64,000 nucleotides of DNA from positions 224,306 to 288,305 of the forward strand of contig NZ_BMSK01000011.1 in NCBI RefSeq assembly GCF_014649115.1. Reading direction: 5' to 3'. The position numbers and the translations under genes are program-made. This document shows, piece by piece, positions 8,102 to 16,311 of the stretch (positions are counted from its first letter, which is position 1; every line of letters starts with the position of its first letter). The DNA is from Streptomyces eurythermus. Its GTDB lineage: Bacteria; Actinomycetota; Actinomycetes; Streptomycetales; Streptomycetaceae. Under the pieces are notes generated by a model. The model was not told where the DNA came from, did not search any database, and saw only the letters and a list, made by a program, of their open reading frames with translations.

Positions 8102-9436
8102 CTACAGGCCGACGTCCCGGCCGCGGATGTCCGCCATGGACTCGCGGCGGACCAGGAGGCGGGCGAGGCCGTCGCGTACGGCGGCCACGGGCGGGCGGCC
8201 GACCAGGTTGTAGCCCGAGGCCATGGACAGGTGGTAAGCGCCCGCCACGGGTACGGCGAGCAGGTCGCCGGGGCGGACGTCGGCGGGCAGTTCGGCGTCG
8301 GCGGCCAGGATGTCGCCCGCTTCGCAGTGCCGGCCCGCCACGGTGACGCGGGCCCGTTCCGCGGTGCTGTGCCGGCCGGCCAGGCGGGGGGCGTAGCGGA
8401 CGCCGTACAGGGCCGGGCGGGGATTGTCGCTCATGCCGCCGTCCACGGCCACGAAGAGGTTCCCGCCCGAGCGTTTCACGGACAGCACGCGGTACAGAGC
8501 GACACCGGCGGGGCCCGCGATCGCCCGTCCCGGCTCGATGACCAGCCGGGGGACGGGGAGTCCGGCGGCGGCGCAGGCGCCGGCGAGTTCCTTGCGCACC
8601 TTGCGGGCCAGCGAGGTCAGGTCCAGGGCTTCCTCTCCGGGGCGGTAGGCGATGCCGTGCCCGCCGCCGAGGTCGAGTTCGGGCAGGACCAGCCCGTGCT
8701 GTTCGCGCAGGCGGGCCATCAGGCCGACCATACGGCGCACGGCCGCGAGATACGGCTTCACACTGGTGATCTGTGAGCCCAGATGGCAGTGCAGCCCGGT
8801 GAGTTCGAGCTGTGGCCGGCCGAGGACGCGGGCGATGGCGTGCTGGGCGTGGCCGTCGGTGATGGAGAGCCCGAACTTCTGGTCGTCCGTGCCGGTGCGG
8901 ACCTTCTCGTGGCCGCCCGCGCTGATGCCGGGCACCACGCGCACCATGACCTTCTGGTGGCCGCCGGGGCCCACGGCGGCGGCCAGCCGCGCGATCTCCG
9001 AGGGGCTGTCGATGACGATACGGCCCACGCCCAGACGGAGTGCCGTCTCCAGGTCCCGCGGAGACTTGGCGTTGCCGTGCAGCACCATCCTCTCCGGCGG
9101 GAAACCGGCGGTGGCCGCGAGCTCCAGCTCACCGGCCGAGCAGACGTCCAGACCGAGGCCCTCCTCGTCCATCCAGCGAGCCATGGCCCGGCACAGGAAC
9201 GCCTTGGCCGCGTAGAGGACTTCGGCGTCCGGAAAGGCGTTCCGGTAGGTGCGGCAGCGGTCGCGCACCTCGGCCTCGTCGAGGACGTAGACGGGGGTGC
9301 CGAAGCGGTCGGCGATCTCCGTGAGCGGTACGCCGCCCACGGCCAGGTCGCCGGGACGGGATTCGGTGGCCGAAGCGGGCCACACCGACAGTTCGGCGAG
9401 GGCCGCGGGGACGGCGGATTCGTGAACGGTGGTCAT
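8102..9436 (-). CDS. lysA: Diaminopimelate decarboxylase-like PLP enzyme (LysA family)
   Basis: This 444-aa fold-type III PLP enzyme resembles meso-diaminopimelate decarboxylase, the last step of lysine synthesis. The PLP lysine is in LYAAKAF. Other family motifs are ERMVLHGNAKS, LTGLHCHLGSQI, LDLGGGHGIAY, IEPGRAI, HCEAGDIL (active-site Cys) and GAYHLSMASGYN. The ATG at 9436 follows GAGGAGAG. Pairing with a SAV_915 family gene 14 bases upstream, rather than with threonine-pathway genes, suggests an accessory copy. A different amino-acid decarboxylase of the same family cannot be excluded by eye. The gene converges with the xylanolytic operon. Confidence 0.82.
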   Translation of the reverse strand: MTTVHESAVPAALAELSVWPASATESRPGDLAVGGVPLTEIADRFGTPVYVLDEAEVRDRCRTYRNAFPDAEVLYAAKAFLCRAMARWMDEEGLGLDVCSAGELELAATAGFPPERMVLHGNAKSPRDLETALRLGVGRIVIDSPSEIARLAAAVGPGGHQKVMVRVVPGISAGGHEKVRTGTDDQKFGLSITDGHAQHAIARVLGRPQLELTGLHCHLGSQITSVKPYLAAVRRMVGLMARLREQHGLVLPELDLGGGHGIAYRPGEEALDLTSLARKVRKELAGACAAAGLPVPRLVIEPGRAIAGPAGVALYRVLSVKRSGGNLFVAVDGGMSDNPRPALYGVRYAPRLAGRHSTAERARVTVAGRHCEAGDILAADAELPADVRPGDLLAVPVAGAYHLSMASGYNLVGRPPVAAVRDGLARLLVRRESMADIRGRDVGL

Positions 9437-9450
9437 CGCCTGCTCTCCTC

Positions 9451-9810
9451 TCAGCCGGTCCACCGGGCCGAGGCGGCCAGGGCCGCCGCCGGGACGGCCG
9501 GGACCGCCGGTCCGGCCGGCGCCGGCGCGCAGGCCGTGAAGCGCGGGTCGATCGTGACGGTGGTGACGCCGAGCGGTGCGGTCAGCGCGCGCAGTGCCGG
9601 CTCGGCGAGACGGATCCACGCCTGACCGGTGCCGAGGGCCGCGACGAGTCCCCGCGCGGAGGTGAAACCGACGGCCGAGCGGTCGCCGAGCGGTGTACGG
9701 AAGAGGCGGACCACAGACCCGGAGGGGCCCGGCCGGACCGGGACGTACAGGGGTCCGGCCGGGAACCGATCGGAGGGCTCGGGGTCTTCGCCGTACAGGA
9801 GTTGTTCCAT
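9451..9810 (-). CDS. SAV_915-like small protein of unknown function
   Basis: This 119-aa protein resembles the actinobacterial SAV_915 family: a conserved start with YGEDPEPSDRFPAGPL and a middle with FRTPLGDRSAVGFTS and AWIRLAEPALRALTAPLG. The layout recalls SseB-like domains. The C-terminal 20 residues are Ala/Pro repeats. No catalytic motif is visible. The ATG at 9810 follows a weak AGGTGT. It leads the unit with the decarboxylase, and its promoter region carries a run of TGACG direct repeats. Function unknown; the family name is recalled, not searched. Confidence 0.7.
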   Translation of the reverse strand: MEQLLYGEDPEPSDRFPAGPLYVPVRPGPSGSVVRLFRTPLGDRSAVGFTSARGLVAALGTGQAWIRLAEPALRALTAPLGVTTVTIDPRFTACAPAPAGPAVPAVPAAALAASARWTG

Positions 9811-9911
9811 GGGACACCTACCAGGAGAGAGCTGGAACGCCCCGGACGCGGGGAGGCGGGCCGGGGCTCGCCGTCGACGTTATGCCCGTCCGCGCCCGGC
9901 CCCCGGCCCCT

Positions 9912-9966
9912 CCTGACGGAACGCTGACGGTGACCGGGACGACCTTGACGCACTGTTGACGTGCGG
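9912..9966. promoter_or_regulatory. Run of TGACG repeats at about 11-bp spacing (possible activator box)
   Basis: TGACG begins at 9914, 9925, 9946 and 9957, with a degenerate GGACG at 9937, so each repeat is about one helical turn from the next. The block lies upstream of the SAV_915-lysA unit (CGTCA on its strand). Direct repeats at 11-bp spacing are typical of SARP-class activators, but these units differ from the usual TCGAG-type heptamers. A putative -10, CATAACGT, lies at 9877-9884. Confidence 0.4.
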
Positions 9967-9988
9967 GGCAGGCGGCTTCGCGCTCCCC

Positions 9989-10423
9989 TCAGGACGCCTT
10001 CTCACCAGGCTCCGTACGCCGGTCGTACTCGGCGCGGGCCGTCGCGATCTCCTCCTGGTGCTCCTCGGTCCAGGCCACCAGCGCCTGGATGGTGTCGTGC
10101 AACGTCGCGCCCAGTGGCGTCAGTTCGTAGTCCACCCGGGGCGGCACCACCGGGTGGACGGTGCGGCGCACCAGCCCGTCCCGCTCCAGCTGGCGCAGGG
10201 TCACCGTGAGCATCCGCTGGCTGATGCCCTCGATGCTGTGGCGCAGTTGGTTGAAGCGCAGGCTGCGGTTCTCCAGCAGTGCGATGACCAGAAGCGACCA
10301 CTTGTCGGCGACGCGGTCCAGGATCTGGCGGACCTCGCACCCCTCGCGGACGTCCCACTGGAGGATGTTGTAGTCCTCGGTACCCGAGCAGTGCCTCGGT
10401 GACTTCGAAGTGCCTTCTTCCAT
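9989..10423 (-). CDS. HxlR-family winged-helix transcriptional regulator
   Basis: This 144-aa regulator has the HxlR signature: a cysteine near the N-terminus (REGCEVRQILDRVADKW), then the winged helix with LRFNQLRHSIEGISQRML and LRQLERDGLV, and the wing PPRVDYELTPLG. The ATG at 10423 is chosen; a short Ser/Lys-rich extension precedes the conserved domain. HxlR proteins commonly sense reactive electrophiles or oxidants through the N-terminal cysteine. The divergently transcribed MFS exporter 174 bases away is the likely target. The effector is unknown. Confidence 0.88.
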   Translation of the reverse strand: MEEGTSKSPRHCSGTEDYNILQWDVREGCEVRQILDRVADKWSLLVIALLENRSLRFNQLRHSIEGISQRMLTVTLRQLERDGLVRRTVHPVVPPRVDYELTPLGATLHDTIQALVAWTEEHQEEIATARAEYDRRTEPGEKAS

Positions 10424-10503
10424 GGGGCCTCAGCCTGCCGGAGGATTCCCACAGTTACAACAGAGAACCGACAGGCTCTCGCGTAACCGGGGTGCGCACC
10501 CGT

Positions 10504-10529
10504 GGAATCCAGCATTCCCCTGGATTTCC
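10504..10529. promoter_or_regulatory. Inverted repeat in the HxlR / MFS divergent promoter region
   Basis: GGAATCCAG and CTGGATTTCC (10504-10529) form an inverted repeat with a one-base asymmetry. A GTTAC/GTAAC pair also lies further left, at about 10454-10486. Either could be the HxlR operator; neither is established. Confidence 0.3.
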
Positions 10530-10597
10530 CTCATCCATGTCCGGACACCGCGGAATTCCCGGCGTCCGTCCCTCAGACATTCTCAAGGAGAACCTCC

Positions 10598-12040
10598 GTG
10601 TCCACCGTGCAATCCCCGTCGGGCGGCACCGATCGCATGAGCGGGCGCGCCTGGGGCGTGCTGTTCGTGCTGTGCGGCGCGATCTTCCTGGAAGGCATCG
10701 ACGTGGCCATGCTCAATGTGGCCCTCCCGTCGATCCGTGACGACCTCGGGATGTCCACCGGCACGCTGCAGTGGGTCATGAGCGCCTACGTCCTCGGCTA
10801 CGGCGGGTTCATGCTGCTCGGCGGCCGGGCGGCGGACCTCTTCGGCCGGCGCCGGATGTTCGTGTCCTGGCTGGTGGTGTTCCTGCTGTTCTCAGGTCTG
10901 GGCGGGCTGGCGACCGAGGGCTGGATGCTGCTCGTCGCCCGGTTCGCGACCGGTGTCGCCGCGGCCTTCATGGCCCCGGCCGGCCTGTCGATCATCACCA
11001 CCGGCTTCGCGGAGGGCCCCCAGCGCAACAAGGCCCTGCTGGTCTACTCCGGCACCGCCGCCGGCGGCTTCTCCATCGGCCTGGTGGCCGGTGGGCTGCT
11101 CACCGCGGTCGGCTGGCGGTGGGTGTTCTTCGCCCCGGTGATCCTCTCGGCGGTCATCCTGCTCGCCGCCGTCGTCCTCATCCCCGAGTCGCCCCGCCCC
11201 GACCGGCGGGGCCGGTCCGTCGACCTGGCCGGCTCCATTACCGTGACCGGCGCGATCCTGCTGCTGGTGTTCGCCGTCGAGCGCGCCACGCACGTCGACG
11301 CGATCCGGACGGCCGGCACGGTCGCCGTCAGCCTCGTGCTGTTCATCGCCTTCACCGTCATCGAGCGCAGGTCGGCGGCGCCGCTGGTGCGGCTCGGCCT
11401 GTTCCGGCACGGCGGACTGGTCCGCGCGAACCTCGCGGCGCTGCTCTTCTCCGGCGGATTCTTCGGCTTCCAGTTCGTCGTCACGCTCTACCTACAGGAA
11501 CTGCGCGGCTGGTCGGCCCTGCAGACCAGCCTCGCGATGATCGTGATCGGCGTCGACACGGTGCTGGCGCCGACGCTCACGCCCAGGCTGGTCGGCAGGT
11601 TCGGCAACGCCCGGGTCGTCTTCGGCGGACTGGTGCTGGCCTGCCTGGCCTACGCCCTGATGCTGCCGCTGCGGGTGGACTGGAGCTACGCGCTGATGTT
11701 CCCGAGCCTGCTCGTGCTGGGCCTGGCCTTCTCCCTCGCGTACGGCCCGCTGACCATCGCCGGCACCGAGGGCATCGCGGAGGAGGAGCAGGGCGTCGCC
11801 GGCGGCCTGCTGTACACCAGCTTCCAGTTCGGCGCCGCGCTCGGCCTGGCCGCGGCCGCCGCCGTCGACATCGCGGCCACCGACGGCCCCTCGCCCGGCG
11901 CGCTCCTCGACGGCTACCAGGCGGCCTTGACCGTGCCGCTGGCCGCCGCGCTCGGTGCCGTACTGATCAGCGCCTTCGGTCTGCGGAGGCGCGCGGACGA
12001 CGCGACCGGCGCACCCACGCCCACCCCGGCCGAGGTCTAG
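10598..12040 (+). CDS. MFS drug/proton antiporter, DHA2 (EmrB/QacA) family
   Basis: This 480-aa integral membrane transporter has about 14 hydrophobic segments. The first helix carries the DHA2 marker (GAIFLEGIDVAMLNVALPSI), and the loop after helix 2 reads GGRAADLFGRRRMF, the MFS signature. These proteins export small hydrophobic compounds in exchange for protons. The GTG at 10598 is chosen because AAGGAG lies seven bases upstream; the in-frame codon at 10502 has no ribosome-binding site. Divergence from an HxlR regulator suggests inducible efflux. The last ~70 bases overlap the antisense tail of a frameshifted gene. Confidence 0.9.
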   Translation: MSTVQSPSGGTDRMSGRAWGVLFVLCGAIFLEGIDVAMLNVALPSIRDDLGMSTGTLQWVMSAYVLGYGGFMLLGGRAADLFGRRRMFVSWLVVFLLFSGLGGLATEGWMLLVARFATGVAAAFMAPAGLSIITTGFAEGPQRNKALLVYSGTAAGGFSIGLVAGGLLTAVGWRWVFFAPVILSAVILLAAVVLIPESPRPDRRGRSVDLAGSITVTGAILLLVFAVERATHVDAIRTAGTVAVSLVLFIAFTVIERRSAAPLVRLGLFRHGGLVRANLAALLFSGGFFGFQFVVTLYLQELRGWSALQTSLAMIVIGVDTVLAPTLTPRLVGRFGNARVVFGGLVLACLAYALMLPLRVDWSYALMFPSLLVLGLAFSLAYGPLTIAGTEGIAEEEQGVAGGLLYTSFQFGAALGLAAAAAVDIAATDGPSPGALLDGYQAALTVPLAAALGAVLISAFGLRRRADDATGAPTPTPAEV

Positions 12041-12421
12041 CCACCCCCCGTACGGCGCCTTTGTACGCGTACCGCGGTCTCCGATACGGCGCCCCCACCC
12101 GGCGTAGGACGCGCAGCGCCTCCCGCGCCTCGTCCCGGTAGCGGTCGGCGACGAACGACCGCTGGTGTTCGAAGTGCTCGACCACGATCGCCTCCGCCTC
12201 CGGCGCGCCGCTGCGGGCCGGCGCGAGCAGGGCCGGGCCGTGGGGGTGCCGCATCACCGGGTCGGCGAGCCGCCGCAGCAGGTGGGGAAGGGCCTCGGCG
12301 GCGGGGCGTCCGGCCCTTCCAACGCCCCGCACAATCCGTCGAGATCCCCGGCCATCCACAACCGCGCGACCCCGGTGTCCCTCTCGCGTCCCGTCCGCCC
12401 CCGCCCCTCACCCGCACTCAT
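11967..12421 (-). pseudogene. Frameshifted small gene, second in the unit with the YYLYVS-type gene
   Basis: An ATG at 12421 overlaps the upstream stop in an ATGA, the usual sign of translational coupling. It reads MSAGEGRGRTGRERDTGV then ARLWMAGDLDGLCGALEG, but soon stops at CGGTGA. From about 12305 a different frame continues plausibly: AEALPHLLRRLADPV, then EAIVVEHFEHQRSFVADRYR and a basic tail. One lost base in the C/G run around 12290-12306 would join the two. The second frame runs to 11967, overlapping the MFS 3' end, so the real end may be nearer 12040. Either the gene is inactivated or the base is a sequencing error. Function unknown. Confidence 0.6.
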
Positions 12422-13095
12422 CCGCCCGGCCGCTCCTCCGACAGGGCCACGTACAACGGCGTCCCGATCACCACTTCCCGCCGCGCCCCCGACCCGTCGG
12501 TCACGCTGCCGCGCAACAGCTCCCGCGCCAGGAACTCGCACCACATCGCGGGCCCGGCCAGCCGGTCGCACACCTCCACCACCCTGTGCAGCATCCCGCC
12601 CCCGGGCCACGCCACCGGCTCCCCGGCGCCCTCCGCCCGCGAGGCATACCGCAGCAGCCGATGCAGGGCCGGCAGCCAGGAATGCCCCACCCGTTCCAAC
12701 TCCGTCGCCGCGCTGTGCCCCACCAGATGGTGCACCGACCCCATCAGCGCGACCAGCGTGTCCCCCGTCGCGCCCGACATCAGCACAGGCATCTCGGCCT
12801 GCCCGTCCCACAACACCCGGAGCCCCGCCTCACCCCGGAACCAGAACCCGGGCCCCGACTCCTCCTCGGCACCCGACGACATCCATCCGATGTCGTACTC
12901 CCGCTCCAGGAACCCCTCCACCACGTCCAGCCGCTCGTACAGCCCCGCTTCCTGGCGCGCGGGCCGCTGCACGGACACCCCGGCGACCTTCAGGTCCACC
13001 TTCGCTTCCGCCGTCAGCCGCGACAGCAGCTTCCGCGGAATCTGCGCGTGAAGCATCTCCACCTTCGCCTCGGACACGTACAGGTAGTACCGCAA
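12418..13095 (-). CDS. Hypothetical protein, YYLYVSEAKVEML type (possibly DUF7019)
   Basis: This is a ~225-aa protein with the N-terminal motif RYYLYVSEAKVEML followed by QIPRKLLSRL, which I associate with an actinobacterial domain of unknown function (DUF7019-like). The TTG at 13095 is preferred because GGGAGG lies five bases upstream and the protein then begins directly with the conserved motif; a GTG at 13110 would add five residues without a ribosome-binding site. The middle contains GSVHHLVGHSAATELE, and the C-terminus reads VVIGTPLYVALSE. There is no signal peptide. It is coupled to the frameshifted gene by an ATGA overlap. Function unknown. Confidence 0.7.
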   Translation of the reverse strand: MRYYLYVSEAKVEMLHAQIPRKLLSRLTAEAKVDLKVAGVSVQRPARQEAGLYERLDVVEGFLEREYDIGWMSSGAEEESGPGFWFRGEAGLRVLWDGQAEMPVLMSGATGDTLVALMGSVHHLVGHSAATELERVGHSWLPALHRLLRYASRAEGAGEPVAWPGGGMLHRVVEVCDRLAGPAMWCEFLARELLRGSVTDGSGARREVVIGTPLYVALSEERPGG

Positions 13096-13156
13096 CCCCG
13101 CCTCCCTCACCGCAACGGCCGTTTCAGCATACGCAGTTGAGGGGGGTTTCCTCGCG

Positions 13157-13189
13157 AACTTACCGGCGATAACTTACCGTGGAGTAAGT
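13157..13189. promoter_or_regulatory. Repeated AACTTACCG and ACTTAC/GTAAGT inverted repeat before the lipase
   Basis: AACTTACCG occurs at 13157-13165 and 13171-13179, and ACTTAC (13172-13177) pairs with GTAAGT (13184-13189) across six bases. The element lies in the divergent region between the hypothetical gene and the secreted lipase, about 47 bases before the lipase GTG. It looks like a TetR-type operator. No such regulator gene is adjacent. Confidence 0.45.
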
Positions 13190-13235
13190 AAGGGTCTGGT
13201 GGAGCCGAACGCACTCCCACGTAAGGAGATCAACG

Positions 13236-15011
13236 GTGAGACACCTGGTCAGGAAGCTGACGACAAGAGCCTTACCCCTGGCTCTGGCCGCCGCCGGAGT
13301 CGCCGCCCTTCCGGTGACGACCGGCGCGGCCGCTGCCGCCGCACCCGCCCACGGCAGCCTGCTGACGTCCGCCCCGGCGGACGTGAGGCTGGGGGCCGGG
13401 GCACCCGCCGTGAACGCCTGGCACATCTCGTACGCGTCGACCGACTCACGAGGCGGCGCGAACACCGTCACCGGGACGGTTCTCGTGCCCGCCACAGCCT
13501 GGTCCGGCGGCTCGGCGCGACCCCTGGTCGCATACGCGCCCGGGACGCACGGGCTGGCGCCGAAGTGCGCGCCGTCCGCGCAGCTCGCGGCGGGAACGGA
13601 CTACGAGACGGCGAACATCGTGGCGCTGCTGAAGAAGAACTGGGCCGTGGTCGTCACCGACTACGCCGGCTACGGTGCCGGGCGGACACCGACGTACCTG
13701 GCGGGCCGGTCGCAGGGGCAGGCGGTGCTGGACTCGGCGCTCGCCGCGTTCCAGGTGCCGGGGAGCGGGCTGAGCGGCAGCGCGATGACGGCGGTCTGGG
13801 GCTACTCGCAGGGCGGGCAGTCGGCCGGGTGGGCCGGTCAGCTCGAACCCTCGTACGCCTCGTCGCTGAACCTGGCCGGTGTGGTCGCGGGCGGCGTGCC
13901 CGGCGACTTCAAGGCGTCGGCGCGCTACCTGAACGGGAGCACCGGCGCTTCCTTCCTGCTCCAAGGGGTCGTGGGGCTCGCGGCCGAGTACCCGGACAAG
14001 ATCCCCTTCGACGAGCTGGTCAACGACGCGGGGCGGGCGGCCGTCGCGGACGCCAAGGGCAAGTGCGTCTTCGAGACGCTCTTCGACTACATCAACGACG
14101 ACATCAAGCAGTACACGGCGGGCGGCCGGACGCTGGACGAGCTGATGGCGATCGGGTCCGTGGGGGAGGTCCTGGGCGACCAGGACCTCGGCGGCACGAA
14201 GATCCAGGCACCGGTGTACCAGTACCACGGGCAGGCCGACGAGATCCTGCCGCTCGACCAGGCGATCGGCCTGAAGAAGCGCTACTGCTCGCGCGGCACG
14301 GCGGTGAAGTTCGACGTCTACCCGAGCGAGCACATCGCCACCCAGTTCCAGGCCGCGCCGAACGTCACCAAGTGGCTCACCGACCGGTTCGACGGCAAGC
14401 CGCAGCTGGTCGGCGACTGCCTGAACATCCTTCCGCCGCCCCGCTCCACGGCCAACCCCGGCGGCGGCGACTTCGTCGTCTCCCTGAACAAGTGGCTGCT
14501 CAAGGGCGGCCTCCGGCTCAAGACGCTGGACGAGACGGTGCTCATGCCGGAGGGGTCCACCTTCACGGCGGACACCGACCTGACGGCCCAGCGGCTCGAA
14601 GGCTCCCTCGCCGTGCCGACGTTCCTGGAACACCTGCGGGTGATCGGGCTGCCGGTGCAGGTGCGCATCGGGCTGAAGTCCGAGGGGACGAGCGGCACCG
14701 TCTCGCTGGACGACGCGGGCCGGCTGGCCGTCCACGGCAAGGCGCTCGCCACCGTGGAGATCGTGTCCGCCGGTGAGCTGGGCGTCCACATCCCGGTGGG
14801 CTGCCGGACCTCCGAACCCGTCGAGTTCGCGCTGGACTTCGAGGGGCCGGTCTCCGCGCTCGGCAACGGCGGGCTGACGTTCTCCGGAACGACCGCCTTC
14901 CCCTCCCTCACGGACTGCGGACTGTTCGGGCCGACGCTCAGCCTGGCCTTCTCCGGGCCCGGCAACGGCTACACCTTCATGGTCGTACCCCCGGAACCCA
15001 AGTCGTACTGA
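13236..15011 (+). CDS. Secreted lipase/esterase (secretory lipase family) with extra C-terminal beta domain; TTA codon in signal peptide
   Basis: This secreted hydrolase has 591 aa. A basic signal peptide (MRHLVRKLTTRALPLAL) leads into a secretory-lipase-type alpha/beta-hydrolase domain (~45-400). The nucleophile Ser is in WGYSQGGQS, a likely acid in QYHGQADEILP and a likely His in VYPSEHIATQ. Residues ~405-591 form a second domain whose VHIPVGCRTSEPVEF and LTDCGLFGP...SGPGN resemble the gene at the left window edge. The GTG at 13236 follows AAGGAGA. Codon 13 is TTA (13272-13274), so production should be bldA dependent and tied to development. It probably attacks lipids or esters outside the cell; the substrate is unknown. 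Confidence 0.88.
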   Translation: MRHLVRKLTTRALPLALAAAGVAALPVTTGAAAAAAPAHGSLLTSAPADVRLGAGAPAVNAWHISYASTDSRGGANTVTGTVLVPATAWSGGSARPLVAYAPGTHGLAPKCAPSAQLAAGTDYETANIVALLKKNWAVVVTDYAGYGAGRTPTYLAGRSQGQAVLDSALAAFQVPGSGLSGSAMTAVWGYSQGGQSAGWAGQLEPSYASSLNLAGVVAGGVPGDFKASARYLNGSTGASFLLQGVVGLAAEYPDKIPFDELVNDAGRAAVADAKGKCVFETLFDYINDDIKQYTAGGRTLDELMAIGSVGEVLGDQDLGGTKIQAPVYQYHGQADEILPLDQAIGLKKRYCSRGTAVKFDVYPSEHIATQFQAAPNVTKWLTDRFDGKPQLVGDCLNILPPPRSTANPGGGDFVVSLNKWLLKGGLRLKTLDETVLMPEGSTFTADTDLTAQRLEGSLAVPTFLEHLRVIGLPVQVRIGLKSEGTSGTVSLDDAGRLAVHGKALATVEIVSAGELGVHIPVGCRTSEPVEFALDFEGPVSALGNGGLTFSGTTAFPSLTDCGLFGPTLSLAFSGPGNGYTFMVVPPEPKSY

Positions 15012-15082
15012 GCCGTCCCGCCGAGGACGCCCGGCGACGAGATCCACGGAGACGCCCTCGGGGGCCCAGCCCACTTCGTGGG

Positions 15083-15116
15083 GACGGCCCGCGGCCCATG
15101 GGGGCCGCGGGCCGTC
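15083..15116. terminator. Bidirectional terminator hairpin
   Basis: A perfect 15-bp stem (15083-15097 with 15102-15116) closes on the tetraloop ATGG. It separates the lipase from the convergent reductase gene and could terminate both. Confidence 0.85.
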
Positions 15117-15164
15117 GAGGCGGGATCCGCGGGTGCCGGAATCGGCTCCGAGTGGGGCCTTGCG

Positions 15165-15809
15165 TCACCTTCGCCAGAACAGGTGGTGCGTCACGCCGCT
15201 CGGGCTGGGCACGACCTCCAGGTGAAACCGGTCGAGCAACTCGTCGGGGGACTCCCAGAGCCGCAGCCCGGACCCGAGCTTCACGGGCGAGACCGCCACA
15301 TGCATGGTGTCGACGAGGTCGGCGTCGAGGAACTGCCGGATGGTGGTGACCCCGCCACCGAGCCGGACGTCCTTGCCCTGGGCCGCTTCCCGCGCCCGTG
15401 CGAGGACCGTGGCCGCGTCGTCGTCGACGAAGTGGAACGTGGTGTCGGAGAGCGTGAACGACGGACGCGTGTGGTGGGTCATGACGAACACCGGGGTGCG
15501 GAACGGGGGCTCCTCCCCCCACCAGCCGCGCCACTCGTGGTCTCGCCAGGGTCCGCGCTGGGGCCCGAACTTGTTGCGGCCCATGATCTCGGCACCGATG
15601 TCGCGCGCGAAGTCCCGGGTGAAGTAGTCGTCGAGGCCACGGCTCCCGCCGGGATCCGTACGCATGGGCCAGCTCGCCGTCGCTCCGGCCCACGCGAACA
15701 GCCTCTCGGGACGGTCGTGCCCGAACGGCCTCTCGAGACTCTGATGCTCACCGGCACCGATTCCGTCACTCGAGACGTTGAAGTTCATGACTCTCAGCAG
15801 TTGACGCAC
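15165..15809 (-). CDS. Dihydrofolate reductase / RibD C-terminal family protein
   Basis: This is a 214-aa protein of the bacterial DHFR-like (RibD_C) family. The N-terminal strand (RVMNFNVSSDGIG), the IMGRNKFGP segment, VFVMTHHTRPS and the NADPH-binding LGGGVTTIRQFLDADLVD all follow the family pattern. The GTG at 15809 is chosen because GAGG lies six bases upstream and family members begin with a similar MRxLLxxM strand. Members bind NADPH and reduce small substrates, often uncharacterised; a true folate role is not implied. It is monocistronic and converges with the lipase. Just upstream lies the end of the integrated element. Confidence 0.85.
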   Translation of the reverse strand: MRQLLRVMNFNVSSDGIGAGEHQSLERPFGHDRPERLFAWAGATASWPMRTDPGGSRGLDDYFTRDFARDIGAEIMGRNKFGPQRGPWRDHEWRGWWGEEPPFRTPVFVMTHHTRPSFTLSDTTFHFVDDDAATVLARAREAAQGKDVRLGGGVTTIRQFLDADLVDTMHVAVSPVKLGSGLRLWESPDELLDRFHLEVVPSPSGVTHHLFWRR

Positions 15810-15965
15810 GTGTTACCTCGTCAGATCCGGTCGGGTCCTGGTGTGCGGCGAGGCGCCCCACATCATGACGTCGAACGGGAGCTGGGCGGATCGACAACGG
15901 CCCCCGACTTTTTCCCGTGTGCGCCAGGAAGCGGCCCTGCCGGCCGCGGGGCCGAAACACGATCA

Positions 15966-16060
15966 AGGGCCGGTTTCGGATACCTCCGAAACCGGCCCTG
16001 ACCTGCGACTGTCTCCAGTCGGGACGACAGGATTTGAACCTGCGACCCCTTGACCCCCAG
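15966..16060. repeat. Left attachment-site copy of the 95-bp direct repeat
   Basis: Identical over 95 bases to 31089-31183. It contains a 14-bp-stem terminator hairpin (15966-15979 with 15986-15999) and the 3' 42 bases of tRNA-Pro. Identity ends at 16060, after which GAGTAGGAGG replaces the tRNA sequence. Confidence 0.93.
16019..16060 (-). pseudogene. Truncated tRNA-Pro 3' fragment at the element end
   Basis: On the minus strand this reads CTGGGGG, the end of the anticodon loop, then the variable region, T-arm and acceptor 3' strand through the discriminator A. The 5' half is missing. It is the displaced tRNA end left by integration and is not a functional tRNA. Confidence 0.9.
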
Positions 16061-16156
16061 GAGTAGGAGGTATCCAATTTGCCCGCATATACAGTGAGAA
16101 ATCAGGGTGCATAGTGTGCGGTACCGTGCATGCCGTTCAGGTGCGCGGACACCGTC

Positions 16157-16178
16157 TGGTCCCCAACTGGTCCCCAAG
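16157..16178. repeat. Paired 11-bp direct repeat TGGTCCCCAAC (possible integrase arm site, left)
   Basis: TGGTCCCCAAC (16157-16167) is followed directly by TGGTCCCCAAG (16168-16178), about 100 bases inside the left attachment site. A matching pair lies inside the right end (31059-31080). Arm-type sites of tyrosine integrases look like this; the role is inferred. Confidence 0.5.
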
Positions 16179-16311
16179 GGCGCGTCCACCCTGCCTCTTT
16201 GAAGTGGCTCCTGCGTCCGACGCCCGGTGCATCGCAATGTGCTCGTCCATCGCTATGGAGCCATCGCGAAGGTCCACAAACCCCCCGCGCTCCTCGTCCG
16301 TGGCTGCTGGC

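Noticed and set aside
15766..16077. A frame spanning the left attachment site
   Set aside because: It reads through the tRNA-Pro remnant and terminator hairpin and cannot be a protein gene.
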